Numbered from the stretch's first letter, positions 8,942 to 19,152 are shown. The stretch: DNA of 64,000 nucleotides from Trichosporon coremiiforme (GCA_039545355.1 BCJJ01000011.1:62001-126000); one strand, 5' to 3'. Made by a program: numbers and translations. The notes: generated by a model from the sequence alone, not told the origin.

Positions 8942-11356
8942 ATGTCGGCGACCATGTCGACTGACCTCTTCAGGTTCGACGACGACGACCAGGTCTCCCC
9001 CTCCGACGCACTGTTCCCCCCCAACCTCTCCCTCCCTGGCGACTTCCTCAGCCCCGACTCGCTCTCCATCTCGCCCCGTTCATCCTCCAACCCTTCTCTT
9101 TCGACTTCGGGCGACTCCCCACTCTCCTTCACCACTGACGAGTACCTCCTCAACAACTCCTTCGGCACCGACGCCCTCGACCTCCTCATCTTCCCCGAGG
9201 ACGACAACAACATCCTCAACAGCAACCAGAACCACGCCGCCAATGCGAACCCGCCCAAGCCCCAAATCCAGGAGACCATTCCGCTGCTCCCCCAGCAGAC
9301 ATTTGACGGTCTCCTGAACCAGTGGCGCATGGAGCTGCCCCAGGCCCCCTTCTTCCAGCAGCAGCACCAGATGCCCCAGCTCGTCGTGCCCCCGCCCGTG
9401 CAGCAGCAGGCTCCGCCCCAGCCCCAGCCTCAGCCCCAGGTGCAGGTCCAGCCCGCTCCCGTCGTCAAGACTAGCCCCGCGCCTCCTCCTCGCCGAAGTG
9501 CGCCGAACGCGCCCCTGAACAAGCGCGCGACGACTCCCCCGACCAACGTCGGCAAGCACAACAAGACCGAGCGCCGCTACCGCCAGAAGGTGCAGCAGGC
9601 GCAGGGCGACCTGCGCGATGCCGTCCCCGCCCTCCGTGTGCTCTATGGCACCTCCACCGAGGAGCAGAAGGCGACGACCGACATCCGTGCCCCGGATGGC
9701 ACCGTCGACGGTCTCGGCGAGGTCACGCGCCCGAACGCCTCGGCCAAGGCGACCATCCTGATCGGAGCGCGCATGTACATCGAACTTCTGCAGCGCCGCA
9801 CCGCCACGCTCCAGCGCAAGGTCGACGAGCTCGAGAACTTCCGTCTCATGGCCGAGGGACCCGTCAACTTTGAGAACTGGCGTGCCGATTTCAACCAGCG
9901 CGAGGCTGTCATTGCGGCGCAGGCTGCCGCTCTCGCGGCTGCGCGGGAGAAGGACGAGTCGGGCGAGGACGACGAGGACTCGGACGACGGCGAGGCGCCG
10001 CGCAAGCGCAAGCGCGTCACGAAGAAGCAGCCGGCGTCCAACAACGTCCGTGCCTTTGCTGCCTTTGCCGCCACCTTTGCCCTCATCCCCAGCTCAAACG
10101 TGTACACACCCTCCACGGCGCATACCGCGCAGCAGCTCAGCGAGATGTCCAAGGGCAAGGTCCTCGCGCGTCTTCCCTTCATCACGGCGGAGCACTCCTC
10201 GCGCCTGCTCGCGCGTGCGCTCCCCACTGCGCTTGTCCCCTCCCCGAACCTGATCGTCGACTGGACGATGCGCATCTTCTTCACCATGTTCCTGGTGTGG
10301 CTGTTCGGCCCGCTTGTCGAGCGTGCAGCCCGCAAGCACAGGCACAAGGAGACTGGCGCCGGTTCGCTTCGCAGTATGGCTAAGGACGTTGTGTCGATCA
10401 ACAAGCCGGAGAAGCTGTCGCCAGAATGGAACGCTCTCGCTGCCCAGATTGTCGGCGGCATGCTCAAGCCCTCACCCCTCGTCAAGGCGCACGTCGCGCT
10501 TCGTCTTTACCGCGCCAACGACGCGTACTCGCTCGCGATGCTCGCGCTCATGGCGCCAGAGTACTCGGGCAAGATCTGGGTGCAGGCGCGCGCCAAGGCG
10601 GAGCCCGGAACGCTCGCCACGGTCCTCGCCCTTCCGCTCGAGGAGGCGGCGCGCAGCCTCGAGCTCGTGCCGCCCACCACGGCCCCCATCGCCGCGATCA
10701 GCGAGCAGATCAACCTCGTCCACCTCTACGACCTGTACAGCCGGTTCTTCGTCCGTCTCGTTTCTGCCGTCGGCAAGGCGTCCACGCTGTCTGGCATGCT
10801 CGCCGCCGTCAAGGGCAGCGACATGGCGCTTGACGGCTTCGACGCCGAGATCCGCGCGGTCCTGAAGGGCGTCCCGCGTCATTCTACCTCTCACGCGCTC
10901 GGTCTCGTTCTCCTCGGTCTCTGGGGCCTGTTCTCAGGCTACGCCTCGCCTGCCGTCCTCGTCAGTGCGCTCGCGAACGAGGAAGTTCAGGGCCCGCCCC
11001 TCCGCAGTGTCTCCGTCATGCTCGAGCTGCTGTACCCCGGCAGCTCGCACCCGCAATCCAGCGAGCTTCCCATCCCCTCAAACGCAAAGGCGATCGACAA
11101 GCTCGCGGTCGCGTGCATCGGCTTCGTCGACCTCATGACGGGATCAGCCGAGCAGAGGCGCGTGCAGAAGGAAGCAGCCCGTCTCCGCCTCATTTTGACG
11201 CAAGCGACGTTCGTGGGTCTCGACGACGGCGAGGACGGCGTGTTCGAGGACGCGAGGCAGAAGCTCGTCGGTATCCTTGCCAATGTTGGACGGGCGGCGA
11301 GCGGACGCGGGATCAGGGCGGATGATTCCGGGTTAGAGACGGATGATGAGTGGTAG
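8942..11356 (+). CDS. SRE1: SREBP-family membrane-bound bHLH transcription factor
   Basis: An 804-residue single-exon protein. Residues 1-190 are acidic, Ser/Pro/Gln-rich activation-type sequence. Residues about 203-216 (KHNKTERRYRQK) are a bHLH basic region with the Tyr (RRYR) that distinguishes SREBPs from other bHLH proteins. Helix 2 and the leucine zipper run to about 298 (ILIGARMYIELLQRR, then heptads). The loop is expanded to about 45 residues. Two hydrophobic segments follow, near 369-385 and 438-460, giving the usual hairpin that anchors SREBP in the endoplasmic reticulum, and then a long C-terminal domain. In fungi this protein is cleaved under low oxygen or low sterol and activates ergosterol genes. 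The sterol-related genes at 16436 and 55267 are possible targets, which is inference. Confidence 0.88.
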   Translation: MSATMSTDLFRFDDDDQVSPSDALFPPNLSLPGDFLSPDSLSISPRSSSNPSLSTSGDSPLSFTTDEYLLNNSFGTDALDLLIFPEDDNNILNSNQNHAANANPPKPQIQETIPLLPQQTFDGLLNQWRMELPQAPFFQQQHQMPQLVVPPPVQQQAPPQPQPQPQVQVQPAPVVKTSPAPPPRRSAPNAPLNKRATTPPTNVGKHNKTERRYRQKVQQAQGDLRDAVPALRVLYGTSTEEQKATTDIRAPDGTVDGLGEVTRPNASAKATILIGARMYIELLQRRTATLQRKVDELENFRLMAEGPVNFENWRADFNQREAVIAAQAAALAAAREKDESGEDDEDSDDGEAPRKRKRVTKKQPASNNVRAFAAFAATFALIPSSNVYTPSTAHTAQQLSEMSKGKVLARLPFITAEHSSRLLARALPTALVPSPNLIVDWTMRIFFTMFLVWLFGPLVERAARKHRHKETGAGSLRSMAKDVVSINKPEKLSPEWNALAAQIVGGMLKPSPLVKAHVALRLYRANDAYSLAMLALMAPEYSGKIWVQARAKAEPGTLATVLALPLEEAARSLELVPPTTAPIAAISEQINLVHLYDLYSRFFVRLVSAVGKASTLSGMLAAVKGSDMALDGFDAEIRAVLKGVPRHSTSHALGLVLLGLWGLFSGYASPAVLVSALANEEVQGPPLRSVSVMLELLYPGSSHPQSSELPIPSNAKAIDKLAVACIGFVDLMTGSAEQRRVQKEAARLRLILTQATFVGLDDGEDGVFEDARQKLVGILANVGRAASGRGIRADDSGLETDDEW

Positions 11357-11651
11357 TTTCGGGGTACCGAGTATCATTAAAATGTTTAGCTAGATACCCT
11401 TTCCCTTATAGATGCGTTGTATGGATAGTTTGATTTACTGCTGTTTGCTGCACGCGTTGCGTTTGCGCTCCCAGGTTGGACCCCATCGTTGATTGCCACT
11501 TTGTGCCGCCACCTTGTGCCTCCACCCCATGTCAACAACCCCTCCACCTCAACCTCAACCTCAACCTCATCCCTCCTCTTCCTCGAATCTACATCCTGCC
11601 GCTATCCTCCCGTCATCCTCCCACTGTCCACAGCTCGGATCAAGAGGAAGA

Positions 11652-12477
11652 ATGGAAAAGGTCTCAGACTACGACGTCCTCCGCCAGCATCACCGGTAAG
11701 TCTTCCTCTCACCCCAGGTGCCGAGTACATGTCCACAAACTGACACTCAGCTTCGTGCGTGACGACGACGCCAAAGACGAGAGTAGTTGGGAAGACCGCG
11801 TCGCGCGGAACTACGAGTCGAAACTGTTCAGAGAGTATGCCCTCGTAAGTTTCCTACTCTTCTGTTCCATCCTCCCATCCCTTCCATCATGCCTTACTTG
11901 CTTTCGTCCGTCTCGCTATCTCCCCCCAGCCTGGTTCTTCCTCCCCTCCTTCCTCTCTCCCTTTCATCACAGTCACAGAAAACAGAAGCTGTAATGCCGT
12001 AAGAGTAGAGCTGACGCCCAGATCGACTTGAAACACTACAAATCGAACCGGTACGCGCTCCGCTGGCGCACAGCTTCTGAAGTCGTCGACGGAATCGGGG
12101 ACGAGACCTGCGCCGGGCTCCGATGTGAGAAACACAAAATTCCTACTCGGACTGAGGCGTTTGAGTTGCCATTTGTGTATATTGAGGATGGGGAACGGAA
12201 GGAGACGGAAGTCAAGGTGCGGTTGTGTAAGCGGTGCGCGGCCAAGTTGACTTGGAAGCCTAGGGAGGAGCGGGAGGAGAGAGAGGAGAGGGGCCGTGAC
12301 AGGGAAGAGAGAGATAGAAGAGACAGACGGGAGGGTGAAAGGGGAGAGAGGAGTAGAGAAAGGGATAGGAACGAGAAGAAGGACAGGGACCAGCGAAGGC
12401 GAGACAGCGGACACCGCCGCAGAGAGGACGACCGGAGACGGAGAGACGGCCGGGAACGCAGCCCACGACGACGATGA
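11652..12477 (+). CDS. FRA10AC1-like nuclear protein
   Basis: Exons 11652-11695, 11751-11844 and 12022-12477 give 197 residues. The order EDRVARNYESKLFREYAL|IDLKHYKSNRYALRWRT, then EVVDGIGDETCAGLRC, FELPFVYIEDGE and VKVRLCKRCAAKL, is the FRA10AC1 family core, with two CxxC-like pairs probably binding a metal. Human FRA10AC1 is associated with spliceosomes. The last 65 residues are almost all Arg, Glu, Asp and Lys with an SPRRR end, like the charged tails of splicing factors. Introns are 55 and 177 nt with CTGAC branch sites. The long acidic/basic tail is low complexity and its DNA is purine-rich. It converges on the peroxin-like gene with 83 bases between the ends. Confidence 0.85.
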
Positions 12478-12560
12478 CAAAACTCTGATTCCACGACTCG
12501 ACCACAACCACACTGTACACTACACACAATGCATGAACTACGACGAACCCTACTCCTTAT

Positions 12561-13637
12561 CTAGTGGACAGGCCTGGCAGGCGCAAAGTTGCGCCTGTTG
12601 AGGAGAATGCCCTTGATCGCCCTCACCTCGCGGCGGACAGCGTCCCACTCCTCGCTCTTGGCGGCGGGCAGACCGAGCGGCGAGTCCGTGTTACCGCCCG
12701 CCTTGGCGAGGTTGGCGCTGAGCGTGCCGAGGCCAACGGAACTCGTGCCCTTGCTCCACGGCGACGAGTTAGCGCCGCGGCTGAGGAAGAGTTCCCGGTG
12801 CAGGCCAGAAGTGTACCCCTCGAGCGTGGAGAGGAGGGACGTGCGCGTCGTCGCGGTCGCCTCCATGCTCGAGGCAAGTTCGCGGAGCGCAGGGCCGAGC
12901 ACACTCGGGTCGGCGTGCAGCTGCGAAGTCGTCGGGGGCGGGGGCATCTCCTCCCCTTCCGCCGTCTCGGCGAGACTGATGCTGGCGCTCTTAGGGCTGT
13001 CATCGGGGGCGGTGAGGAGTTTCCGCTCGTCCTTCTCGTCCTTCTCCTCTCCCTCGCCCTCTTCTCCCTCCTTCACTGACTCCTCCTCCCCGACCTGGCT
13101 CGAGTGGGAGGCAAGCTCCGCCTTGTGGGCACGCACGAGCGCGCGCGTCTCCTCCTCACTGCGCACGGGGAAGATGGCGAGTTCGCGAATGCCCTTCAGC
13201 TTCTCGACGAGCTGGCCCCAGCGTTCGGACTGCGGGAGCGCGAGCGCGTTACGTGCGCTGTAAGTCGCGTGCAGGAGGGGGAGGAGGAAGGCGCTCCACA
13301 GGCCGGCGACGACCGCTCCGCCGCCCAGAATCAGAGAAACAACGTAGGCTAGCCGCTTCAGCTGTTGCGGCAGAGTGGAGACACGGTGCGGCGTCGGTGC
13401 ATGGCTGAGGTGGTGCACGGCGGGCGCGGCCATGGCTGCTGTCGCAACGGACGCTGACGGTGCGGGCGAGGGCGTGGGGGCGGGGGCGGAGCTCGCCGCT
13501 GGAGCGGATGTGGTGGTGGGTGGTGGTGATGGGGCCGCGGGAATGTCGGGGGCCGACGCAGGAGCCTCAGTCGGTGCGGGCGGAGATGTCGGGGCTGGCG
13601 GGGCTGGCGGGGCTGGCGGCGAGTTGTCGTCGGGCAT
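12561..13637 (-). CDS. Pro-rich single-pass membrane protein, possible Pex14/Pex17-like peroxin
   Basis: A 358-residue single-exon protein. Residues 1-85 are almost entirely Pro, Ala, Ser and Thr. A hydrophobic segment (YVVSLILGGGAVVAGLW and following) lies near residues 100-120, followed by SARNALALPQSERWGQLVEKLKGI, acidic linkers and a C-terminus ending AIKGILLNRRNF. The membrane-segment-plus-helices layout and the final IKGxLLNRRNF stretch remind me of fungal Pex14/Pex17-type peroxisomal docking proteins, but I cannot confirm this by alignment. The ATG at 13637 was chosen; the frame is open up to 13757, overlapping the space shared with the divergent neighbour, and that extension has no conserved look. 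Confidence 0.5.
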   Translation of the reverse strand: MPDDNSPPAPPAPPAPTSPPAPTEAPASAPDIPAAPSPPPTTTSAPAASSAPAPTPSPAPSASVATAAMAAPAVHHLSHAPTPHRVSTLPQQLKRLAYVVSLILGGGAVVAGLWSAFLLPLLHATYSARNALALPQSERWGQLVEKLKGIRELAIFPVRSEEETRALVRAHKAELASHSSQVGEEESVKEGEEGEGEEKDEKDERKLLTAPDDSPKSASISLAETAEGEEMPPPPTTSQLHADPSVLGPALRELASSMEATATTRTSLLSTLEGYTSGLHRELFLSRGANSSPWSKGTSSVGLGTLSANLAKAGGNTDSPLGLPAAKSEEWDAVRREVRAIKGILLNRRNFAPARPVH

Positions 13638-13781
13638 GCTGGATGAGATGAGAGAAGAAGTGGTCGAGAAGATGGAGTTGTGATGGGCACGGCCGGCGCA
13701 CAGAGGGAGAGATAGCCGGTCACGGGGGCAATTTGCCGCTTGCTCCGGGTCCACCAAGATTTCGAAACCGCACCCATCCTC

Positions 13782-14806
13782 ATGACCATGACGCTCGTCC
13801 GGCGCTGCCTGTCGACGGCCGGCGCGGCCTCGACGTCGGCTGCGGCGGCCGCAGCGGCAGTCTCGGCGTCATCAGCTCCATCCTTCCCGCCACCAAGCCT
13901 GGCCTCGTCGCGGCCATCCGTCCTGCTCGAGGCGTATGTCAACCAACCCCTCCCCCCCGCCCCCGAGCCCGACAATGCCTGGAAGCGGGACATGTTCAGC
14001 ACCATGGCCTACAGCCCACAGCGAGAATGTGCAGTGACGAAAGCCAACCTCCCGAGTGCGTTCATGGTCAACTTCCGTCTCGCCGAGGATGGGAAGGAAG
14101 TGCTGCCCGACCGGCTCGAGCACCCGAAATTCAAGCGGCGGAGAACGGGGCGCTCGTTCTGGGCCGCGCTGCACCGGGACGCGGTGGAGAGTCTGCAGGC
14201 ACCGAGGGGTGAGTTGGGGTGCTGGTTCGAGAACTGACAGCAGGTAATCATCTGCGGTATCTGCGCCGGATCTGGGGCGATGTCAACGTCGGACCTGAGG
14301 CTACGCGGATAGTCGAAGAGGGCGTGCTCGAGAGGACGTTACAGGAGGCGACACTGCTGGCTGAGGCTCTGGCGGGCGACGAGGGGCAGAGACACATCCT
14401 CTCTCTCTCAGAAGTAGAGCGGAAGGGACCCCGTCTCCAGCCGACGGAGGACGGCGAGATCGTCGCGATCTTGGACCTGCGACTAACAAACGAGCCTGGA
14501 GCCAAGCTGGAGCGGGACAGCAAGCCGACGCCGCTTGTCGCCGAGGACCTGTCGTCTCTCGCGACCGACGGTATGCTGAAGCGACACGGCGGTGTGCCTA
14601 GTATCCCTTTCTTTCGGCTGCGGGAGGAATACGGCGACCGCGCAACGGAGTTGGAGAAGCTGCTCCGATCAGTGAAGGACGAGGACGTGCTGGTTCTCCA
14701 GGCGCCGCATTTTGGAGAACCTCTGTCCGTCCCGCTCGCGATCGCGCTCTGGAGGCGGCTCCTCTTCACCGGTAGGGGATGGAAGCGCACAACGCGGGCC
14801 AAGTAA
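13782..14806 (+). CDS. Predicted mitochondrial protein of unknown function
   Basis: Exons 13782-14208 and 14244-14806 give 329 residues. The 35-nt intron (GTGAGT, ACTGAC, CAG) keeps frame. The first 45 residues (MTMTLVRRCLSTAGAAS, then Ala/Ser-rich) look like a mitochondrial presequence with Arg residues and no acid. The rest is mixed charged and helical, with PSAFMVNFRL, RRTGRSFWAALHRDA and, near the end, LSVPLAIALWRRLLFTGRGW. I do not recognise the family; a fungal mitoribosomal or respiratory-growth protein is possible. It starts 144 bases from the divergent peroxin-like gene and its 3' end is 56 bases from the oppositely oriented oxidoreductase. Confidence 0.7.
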
Positions 14807-14862
14807 TAGACATGAGACAAATCATCTGCATTTCACTGTATCATTCTTATTCCTACAACAAC

Positions 14863-15921
14863 CTAGTGGGTAATGTGGGTGATGAGCTTTCCGGGGCGCT
14901 TAGTGCCGTCATAGAGCTTCATGTACGTCTCGGGGATCTTCTCGACGGGCGTGTCAACGACCTCGTCGGTACCCTCAGCCTTGATCTTGCCCTGCTCGAC
15001 CCAAGCGGCGATCTCCTTCCTAATCTCCGTCGCGCGGGGCATCCAAGTCATGACGCTGTATCCCTTGACGGTGAGGTGCTTCTGGACAATAGTCAAAGGC
15101 TTGTCAATGACCTGCGTGCCGCCGTTGAGCGCCGCCACATTGCCACAGACAGCGATGCGGGCGTCCTTCTGCATATTGTCGAGGGCGGCGTTGAGGACCG
15201 ATCCGCCGACGGGGTCGAGGAACGCCGACGCGCCATCGGGCAGCGCCTTCTTCAGGTCCTCGGCAAACGTGGCCGACTTGTAGTCGACGCACTCGTCTGC
15301 GCCCAGCTTCTTGACCCAGTCACACTTGGCCTTGCCGCCCGCGACGCCGACGACGCGCTTGGCTCCGCGCACGTTCTTGGCCATCTGGACGAAAGCGGTG
15401 CCGACTGCTCCAGAAGCGCCGCCAACGAGCACGACGTCCTCGGGCTTGACGTCCAGCGTCTCGATACCGCCGTACGCCGTGATGGAGGTCGCGCCCAGGT
15501 CGGAGAGCACGGCCCAGGGCTTGCCCTCGAGCTCCTGCGCCGGAGACAGGGAGGCAGCAGGCACGACGGCATAGTCGAACCAGCCCAGACGGGTCGAGAC
15601 GCGGTCGCCCTTCTTCCACTTGCCGCTGTCGGCGAGCACGGTGCCGACGGCGGCGACGTTGGGCGAGGAGCCCTTCGCGTTGAAGGACAGGCGGGTGACG
15701 GGGTCGTTGGAGAGGTAGTCTGCCGAGACGAGGACGCTGTCGGCGTCCGGCTTGGGCAGGGGGCGCTCCTCGAGCGCAAAGATGGAGGCCGACACCTGGG
15801 TCGGGTTCGGGTTAGTAACGACCCAGATGCGCTGCTTGGTCGGGAGGGACATGGTGCTGTAGTTGGTCTTGAAGTTGTGTTTCGTGACGCGGGGGAAGAC
15901 GCGGGAGCCGGGGGCGGACAT
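14863..15921 (-). CDS. NADP-dependent medium-chain oxidoreductase (prostaglandin reductase-like)
   Basis: A 352-residue single-exon enzyme of the zinc-free medium-chain dehydrogenase/reductase superfamily, close to leukotriene B4 12-hydroxydehydrogenase/PTGR-type alkenal reductases. Visible features are LPTKQRIWVV near the start, WVEQ and DPVTRLSFN, and the Rossmann motif VLVGGASGAVGTAFVQMAKN with GAKRVVGVAGG. Zinc-ligand cysteines of classical alcohol dehydrogenases are absent. There are two candidate starts: ATG at 15921, adding 23 Arg/Lys-containing residues without acids, and ATG at 15852 in a much stronger CACCATG context. The shorter form contains the whole enzyme fold. The pair may allow mitochondrial and cytosolic forms. 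The natural substrate cannot be read from sequence. Confidence 0.85.
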   Translation of the reverse strand: MSAPGSRVFPRVTKHNFKTNYSTMSLPTKQRIWVVTNPNPTQVSASIFALEERPLPKPDADSVLVSADYLSNDPVTRLSFNAKGSSPNVAAVGTVLADSGKWKKGDRVSTRLGWFDYAVVPAASLSPAQELEGKPWAVLSDLGATSITAYGGIETLDVKPEDVVLVGGASGAVGTAFVQMAKNVRGAKRVVGVAGGKAKCDWVKKLGADECVDYKSATFAEDLKKALPDGASAFLDPVGGSVLNAALDNMQKDARIAVCGNVAALNGGTQVIDKPLTIVQKHLTVKGYSVMTWMPRATEIRKEIAAWVEQGKIKAEGTDEVVDTPVEKIPETYMKLYDGTKRPGKLITHITH

Positions 15922-16435
15922 GGATGACTTCTTGCTGAGGACGGTGGGAAGTGGGGTTCTTATGGACAAGCGCAAGATGATGGCCTGCAGTGGTGATTGC
16001 GGAATGCGGAAACGGGGGTCGTGAGCGAGTGCCTCGATTGTTCCATGACTTTGGTGCGCACGCTGCTGCGGGTGTACGCAATTGCGCTTCCGCAGGCCGC
16101 ACGCCGGACTCCCGGGCCTGCGCGGCTGCCTGTTTGCTCGGTCGAGAGTTGCACCGCACACCGTCGTCGTGCGTGTTCAGTGGAATCAGTCAGCGCGGTG
16201 GGACCCTGTCAGCCGGGTTCCGTCATCAATTCTGGTTTGTAAATTCTGCCCGAGGGAGACGCTAAGAAGCGGGCCCGGCCTTGTCACCGAGCATCGCGCG
16301 TGCAGCCTCGGCAGTCGGCCTGCAATCAGCACTCAGCTCTCGACCACTCAGCCGTTCAGAGTACACCGTCAGTCCGCCAGTCCGCCAGAGGTCAGCGAGT
16401 TAGCCCGATTATATATTCTCGTTGCATAGAATTCT
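15922..16435. other. Intergenic, upstream of the oxidoreductase
   Basis: About 510 bases between the oxidoreductase start and the end of the isomerase gene, both on the minus strand. Part of the oxidoreductase frame remains open here but lacks conserved sequence. Nothing else is supported. Confidence 0.4.
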
Positions 16436-17234
16436 CTAAGTCATCTTGATGAGGTCGTTGATCTGGGGTCCGTTCGCGAGCACGTCGGCGCGGACGGGCC
16501 CGCCGAGCGCCTTGCTCTTCGCGATCATCTCGTCCCACCACGGGAACAGGAGGTCGCGCGCGATCAGCTTGAACCACGGCGTAAACTTGTGCGCCGGGTC
16601 CTGGAACATGGCCTCGAGCTCGGCACGCGACACGTAGCGCGCGTCCTTGACCTCGTTCGGCTGCAGGTCGAGCGTCACGTCCTTGGTCGCGAAGAGGATG
16701 TAGTCGATCTCGTGCTCGCCCCACATGCCGTCCGAGGGAGCGAGGTAGTGTATCCTCGTCAGGAAGGTGAAGTCCTCGGGCGACAGCTGCTCGGCAGGGA
16801 TACCCAGCTCGTGGGGCAGCTTTCGGATCGCGGCGGCACGCACACCGGCCTGGTTCTCGTCGACGAGCTCAGACTTGATGTACAACGGGTGCGAGCAGCA
16901 GGTGTTCGTCCACATGTCCGGGAAGGTGATCTTCTCCTCGGCACGCTGCTGGAGGAGGAGCCGTCCGTCGGACGGGCGGAAGAGGAACACGCTGAACGCG
17001 CGGTGCAGCAGTCCGTCGTTGATGTTGGTCATGAGGTGGCCTGGCGTCAGCTTGCCGAGTTCCTGCTCCACTGGTTCAAGCATGCTTACACTGCTTCTTG
17101 GAGCCCTCGCCGTAGGTCTTGTCGTTCTCGTCGACGAGGATGCAGCGCTCCTCCATGAGGCGGACCTGCTCCTCGTCGTAGCCGTCGAGGGTGGGCTCCT
17201 GAGCCTTTGTCTTGGTCTCGGTGACGGTCGCCAT
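16436..17234 (-). CDS. IDI1: Isopentenyl-diphosphate delta-isomerase
   Basis: Exons 17234-17090 and 17040-16436 give 249 residues. The enzyme interconverts isopentenyl and dimethylallyl diphosphate, feeding ergosterol, dolichol and ubiquinone synthesis. The 48-residue first exon ends SKKQ|CHLMTNI, the metal-binding His region. The Nudix fold follows with [28 protein letters not shown], the catalytic-Cys motif TNTCCSHP and the catalytic-Glu motif WGEHEIDYI. The 49-nt intron has GTAAGC and CTGACGCCAG. The ATG at 17234 is followed by a short acidic leader and no presequence, so the enzyme is probably cytosolic. It diverges from HIS5. Confidence 0.95.
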
Positions 17235-17952
17235 TGTGCTTGTGGGCTGGGGGTGTAGTGGGCGTTGTCAAGAGTGTTGTTGGCGGTCTCGTGCGGGGTT
17301 CGCTCGATGGTACGATGGGCCTGCTCGCCAGCTCGATCAGACGCCCGGCCGCAGGAACGCCGCCCGCCCAGCCAGCCAGCCGCGCCCCCGCCCCGGGTGA
17401 ACCCTTAATATTTTTCAGTCGGCCAATTCCGTCGGGAGTAATCCACACCCCTTTGCGCTCTGCCTTTGTTCTCGTCCCCCCCACGTATTTGCTTGAGTTC
17501 CTGGGCCCCTGTGCAAAGGAGACGAGAGCTCACCGCGACGCGTCAGACGAGCACAGAGTGAACGGCGTATGAAGATATCTCCGCAAGGCTCCATTCACAC
17601 TCGGCGGCGATCATCTTCTGAATGTGGAGGTGTGCGGATCGCGTAACTGAGTCAAGGCTCCCGACCCAACTTTTTTCCAGAACAGCAACAATGATCCTTC
17701 TTATGCATCAGAGCAATGCCATGCATGCATGTCGTTTTGTACAAACGCTATGCATACAACTGTTAACTCGCCTTTGTGCACGAGTCGAATGCGAGTCGGC
17801 TGCCACACGGAACACAGGCTTTAACGCCGTCAGCCGTTGTGGGCCCCGCGTTCCGCTCTCGACTCGATATCGATAACGGGAGACGGGCGATAACAAGACC
17901 TATGTCAGCGACGCTGTTCCGCATCTTCGCCCACCACAAACCACTCTTCACC
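17235..17952. other. Divergent promoter between IDI1 and HIS5
   Basis: About 720 bases. It contains a perfect TGAGTCA at 17648-17654 and several ATGCAT-type short palindromes around 17700-17760. No gene is supported. Confidence 0.45.
17648..17654 (+). promoter_or_regulatory. Gcn4/AP-1-type site upstream of HIS5
   Basis: TGAGTCA is the consensus of the amino-acid-starvation activator Gcn4. It lies about 300 bases before the HIS5 ATG. General amino-acid control of histidine genes is established in yeasts; its use here is inference. Confidence 0.5.
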
Positions 17953-19152
17953 ATGGCCATCCTCGGATTGAAGTCAAAGGGACCCTCTAAGCCCGCCCAC
18001 TACGACATTGAGCGCATCGTGCGCCCCAACATTCTCGCTCTCACGCCGTACCGCTGTGCCCGTGATGACTACTCTGCCGGCGTGCTGCTCGACGCCAACG
18101 AGAATGCGTACGGACCCTCAATCGCGATCGAGGAGCAGAAGGACACCCCGGCAGCCTCTACGCTCGCTTCCATGAGCGCGGCCGACATTGCCCAGCTGAA
18201 CCGGTATCCGTCCCCGACCCACGACGAGCTGAAGCAGGCGATTGCCAAGCTCCGCGGTCTGCCGAGTGAGGACTGGGTCTTCCTCGGTGTCGGCAGTGAC
18301 GAGGTCATTGACATGCTGTTCCGCTGTCTCTGCATCCCCGCCAAGGACAAGGTCATGGTGACGCCCCCGAGTTACGGAATGTACGGCGTGACGGCGCAGG
18401 TGAACGACGTGGGCATCGTCAAGGTGCCGCTCGACGAGGACTTCCAGCTCGACGAGGCCGGCATGGACGCCGCGTACGCAGACGACGTCAAGATCCTCTT
18501 CATCTGCTCCCCCGGTAACCCGACCAGCACGCTGATTCCGCTCGACGCCATCCGCCGCATCGCCGAGAACCCGCGCTTCAAGGGTCTCATCGTCGTCGAC
18601 GAGGCGTACATCGACTTTGCGCCCGAGGGCACCTCGGCCGTCGAGCTCGTGAAGGAGTACGCCAACGTGTGTGTGTCGCAGACCCTGTCCAAGTCGTTCG
18701 GTCTCGCCGCCATCCGCCTCGGATACCTGATGGGCGCGCCCGAGCTGATCCAGGTGCTCACAAACGCCAAGGCGCCGTACAACGTCTCGCTGCCGACTGC
18801 GTCGCTCGCGCTCGCTTCTGTCTCCGAGTCGGGCCTGAAAGTGTGGGAGAAGAACACGAAGCAGCTGAACGCGAACCGCGACCAGCTGATTGCGGACCTG
18901 CAGACGGTCCCGAACATTGGCCGGATCCGCGGCGGGAACCACGCCAACTTTATCCTCGCCGAGGTGCTGACGGACGGCAAGCCGGACTCGAAGCGTGCAT
19001 TCGACGTGTACAAGAACATGGCCGAGAGCCAGGGCGTCGTCATCCGCTACCGCGGCAGCGACCACGGGTGCGAGGGCTGCGTCCGCATCACGGTCGGCAC
19101 GGAGGACGAGTGCAAGCAGGCGGTCGAGAAGCTCCGAGGTCTCCTCGCATAG
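17953..19152 (+). CDS. HIS5: Histidinol-phosphate aminotransferase
   Basis: A 399-residue PLP enzyme that converts imidazole-acetol phosphate to histidinol phosphate in histidine synthesis. It has the type I aminotransferase fold. Markers are IVRPNILALTPY near the N-terminus, LLDANENAYGPS (substrate site), RYPSPTHDELKQAIA, the Asn of CSPGNPTS, VDEAYIDFAPEGTS, and the PLP Lys in SKSFGLAAIRLGY near residue 247. The C-terminus has VIRYRG and VRITVGTEDECKQAVEKL. The ATG at 17953 lies in CACCATGG, an ideal context; the frame is open upstream to 17776 but the extra residues are not conserved-looking. A Gcn4-type site lies upstream. Confidence 0.95.
   Translation: MAILGLKSKGPSKPAHYDIERIVRPNILALTPYRCARDDYSAGVLLDANENAYGPSIAIEEQKDTPAASTLASMSAADIAQLNRYPSPTHDELKQAIAKLRGLPSEDWVFLGVGSDEVIDMLFRCLCIPAKDKVMVTPPSYGMYGVTAQVNDVGIVKVPLDEDFQLDEAGMDAAYADDVKILFICSPGNPTSTLIPLDAIRRIAENPRFKGLIVVDEAYIDFAPEGTSAVELVKEYANVCVSQTLSKSFGLAAIRLGYLMGAPELIQVLTNAKAPYNVSLPTASLALASVSESGLKVWEKNTKQLNANRDQLIADLQTVPNIGRIRGGNHANFILAEVLTDGKPDSKRAFDVYKNMAESQGVVIRYRGSDHGCEGCVRITVGTEDECKQAVEKLRGLLA

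Noticed and set aside
13638..13757. Longer N-terminus for the peroxin-like protein
   Set aside because: The extension lacks conserved composition and runs into the promoter of the divergent mitochondrial gene.
15922..16161. Longer N-terminus for the oxidoreductase beginning at 16161
   Set aside because: The added residues are Cys/His/Pro-rich without family resemblance, and two better starts lie downstream.
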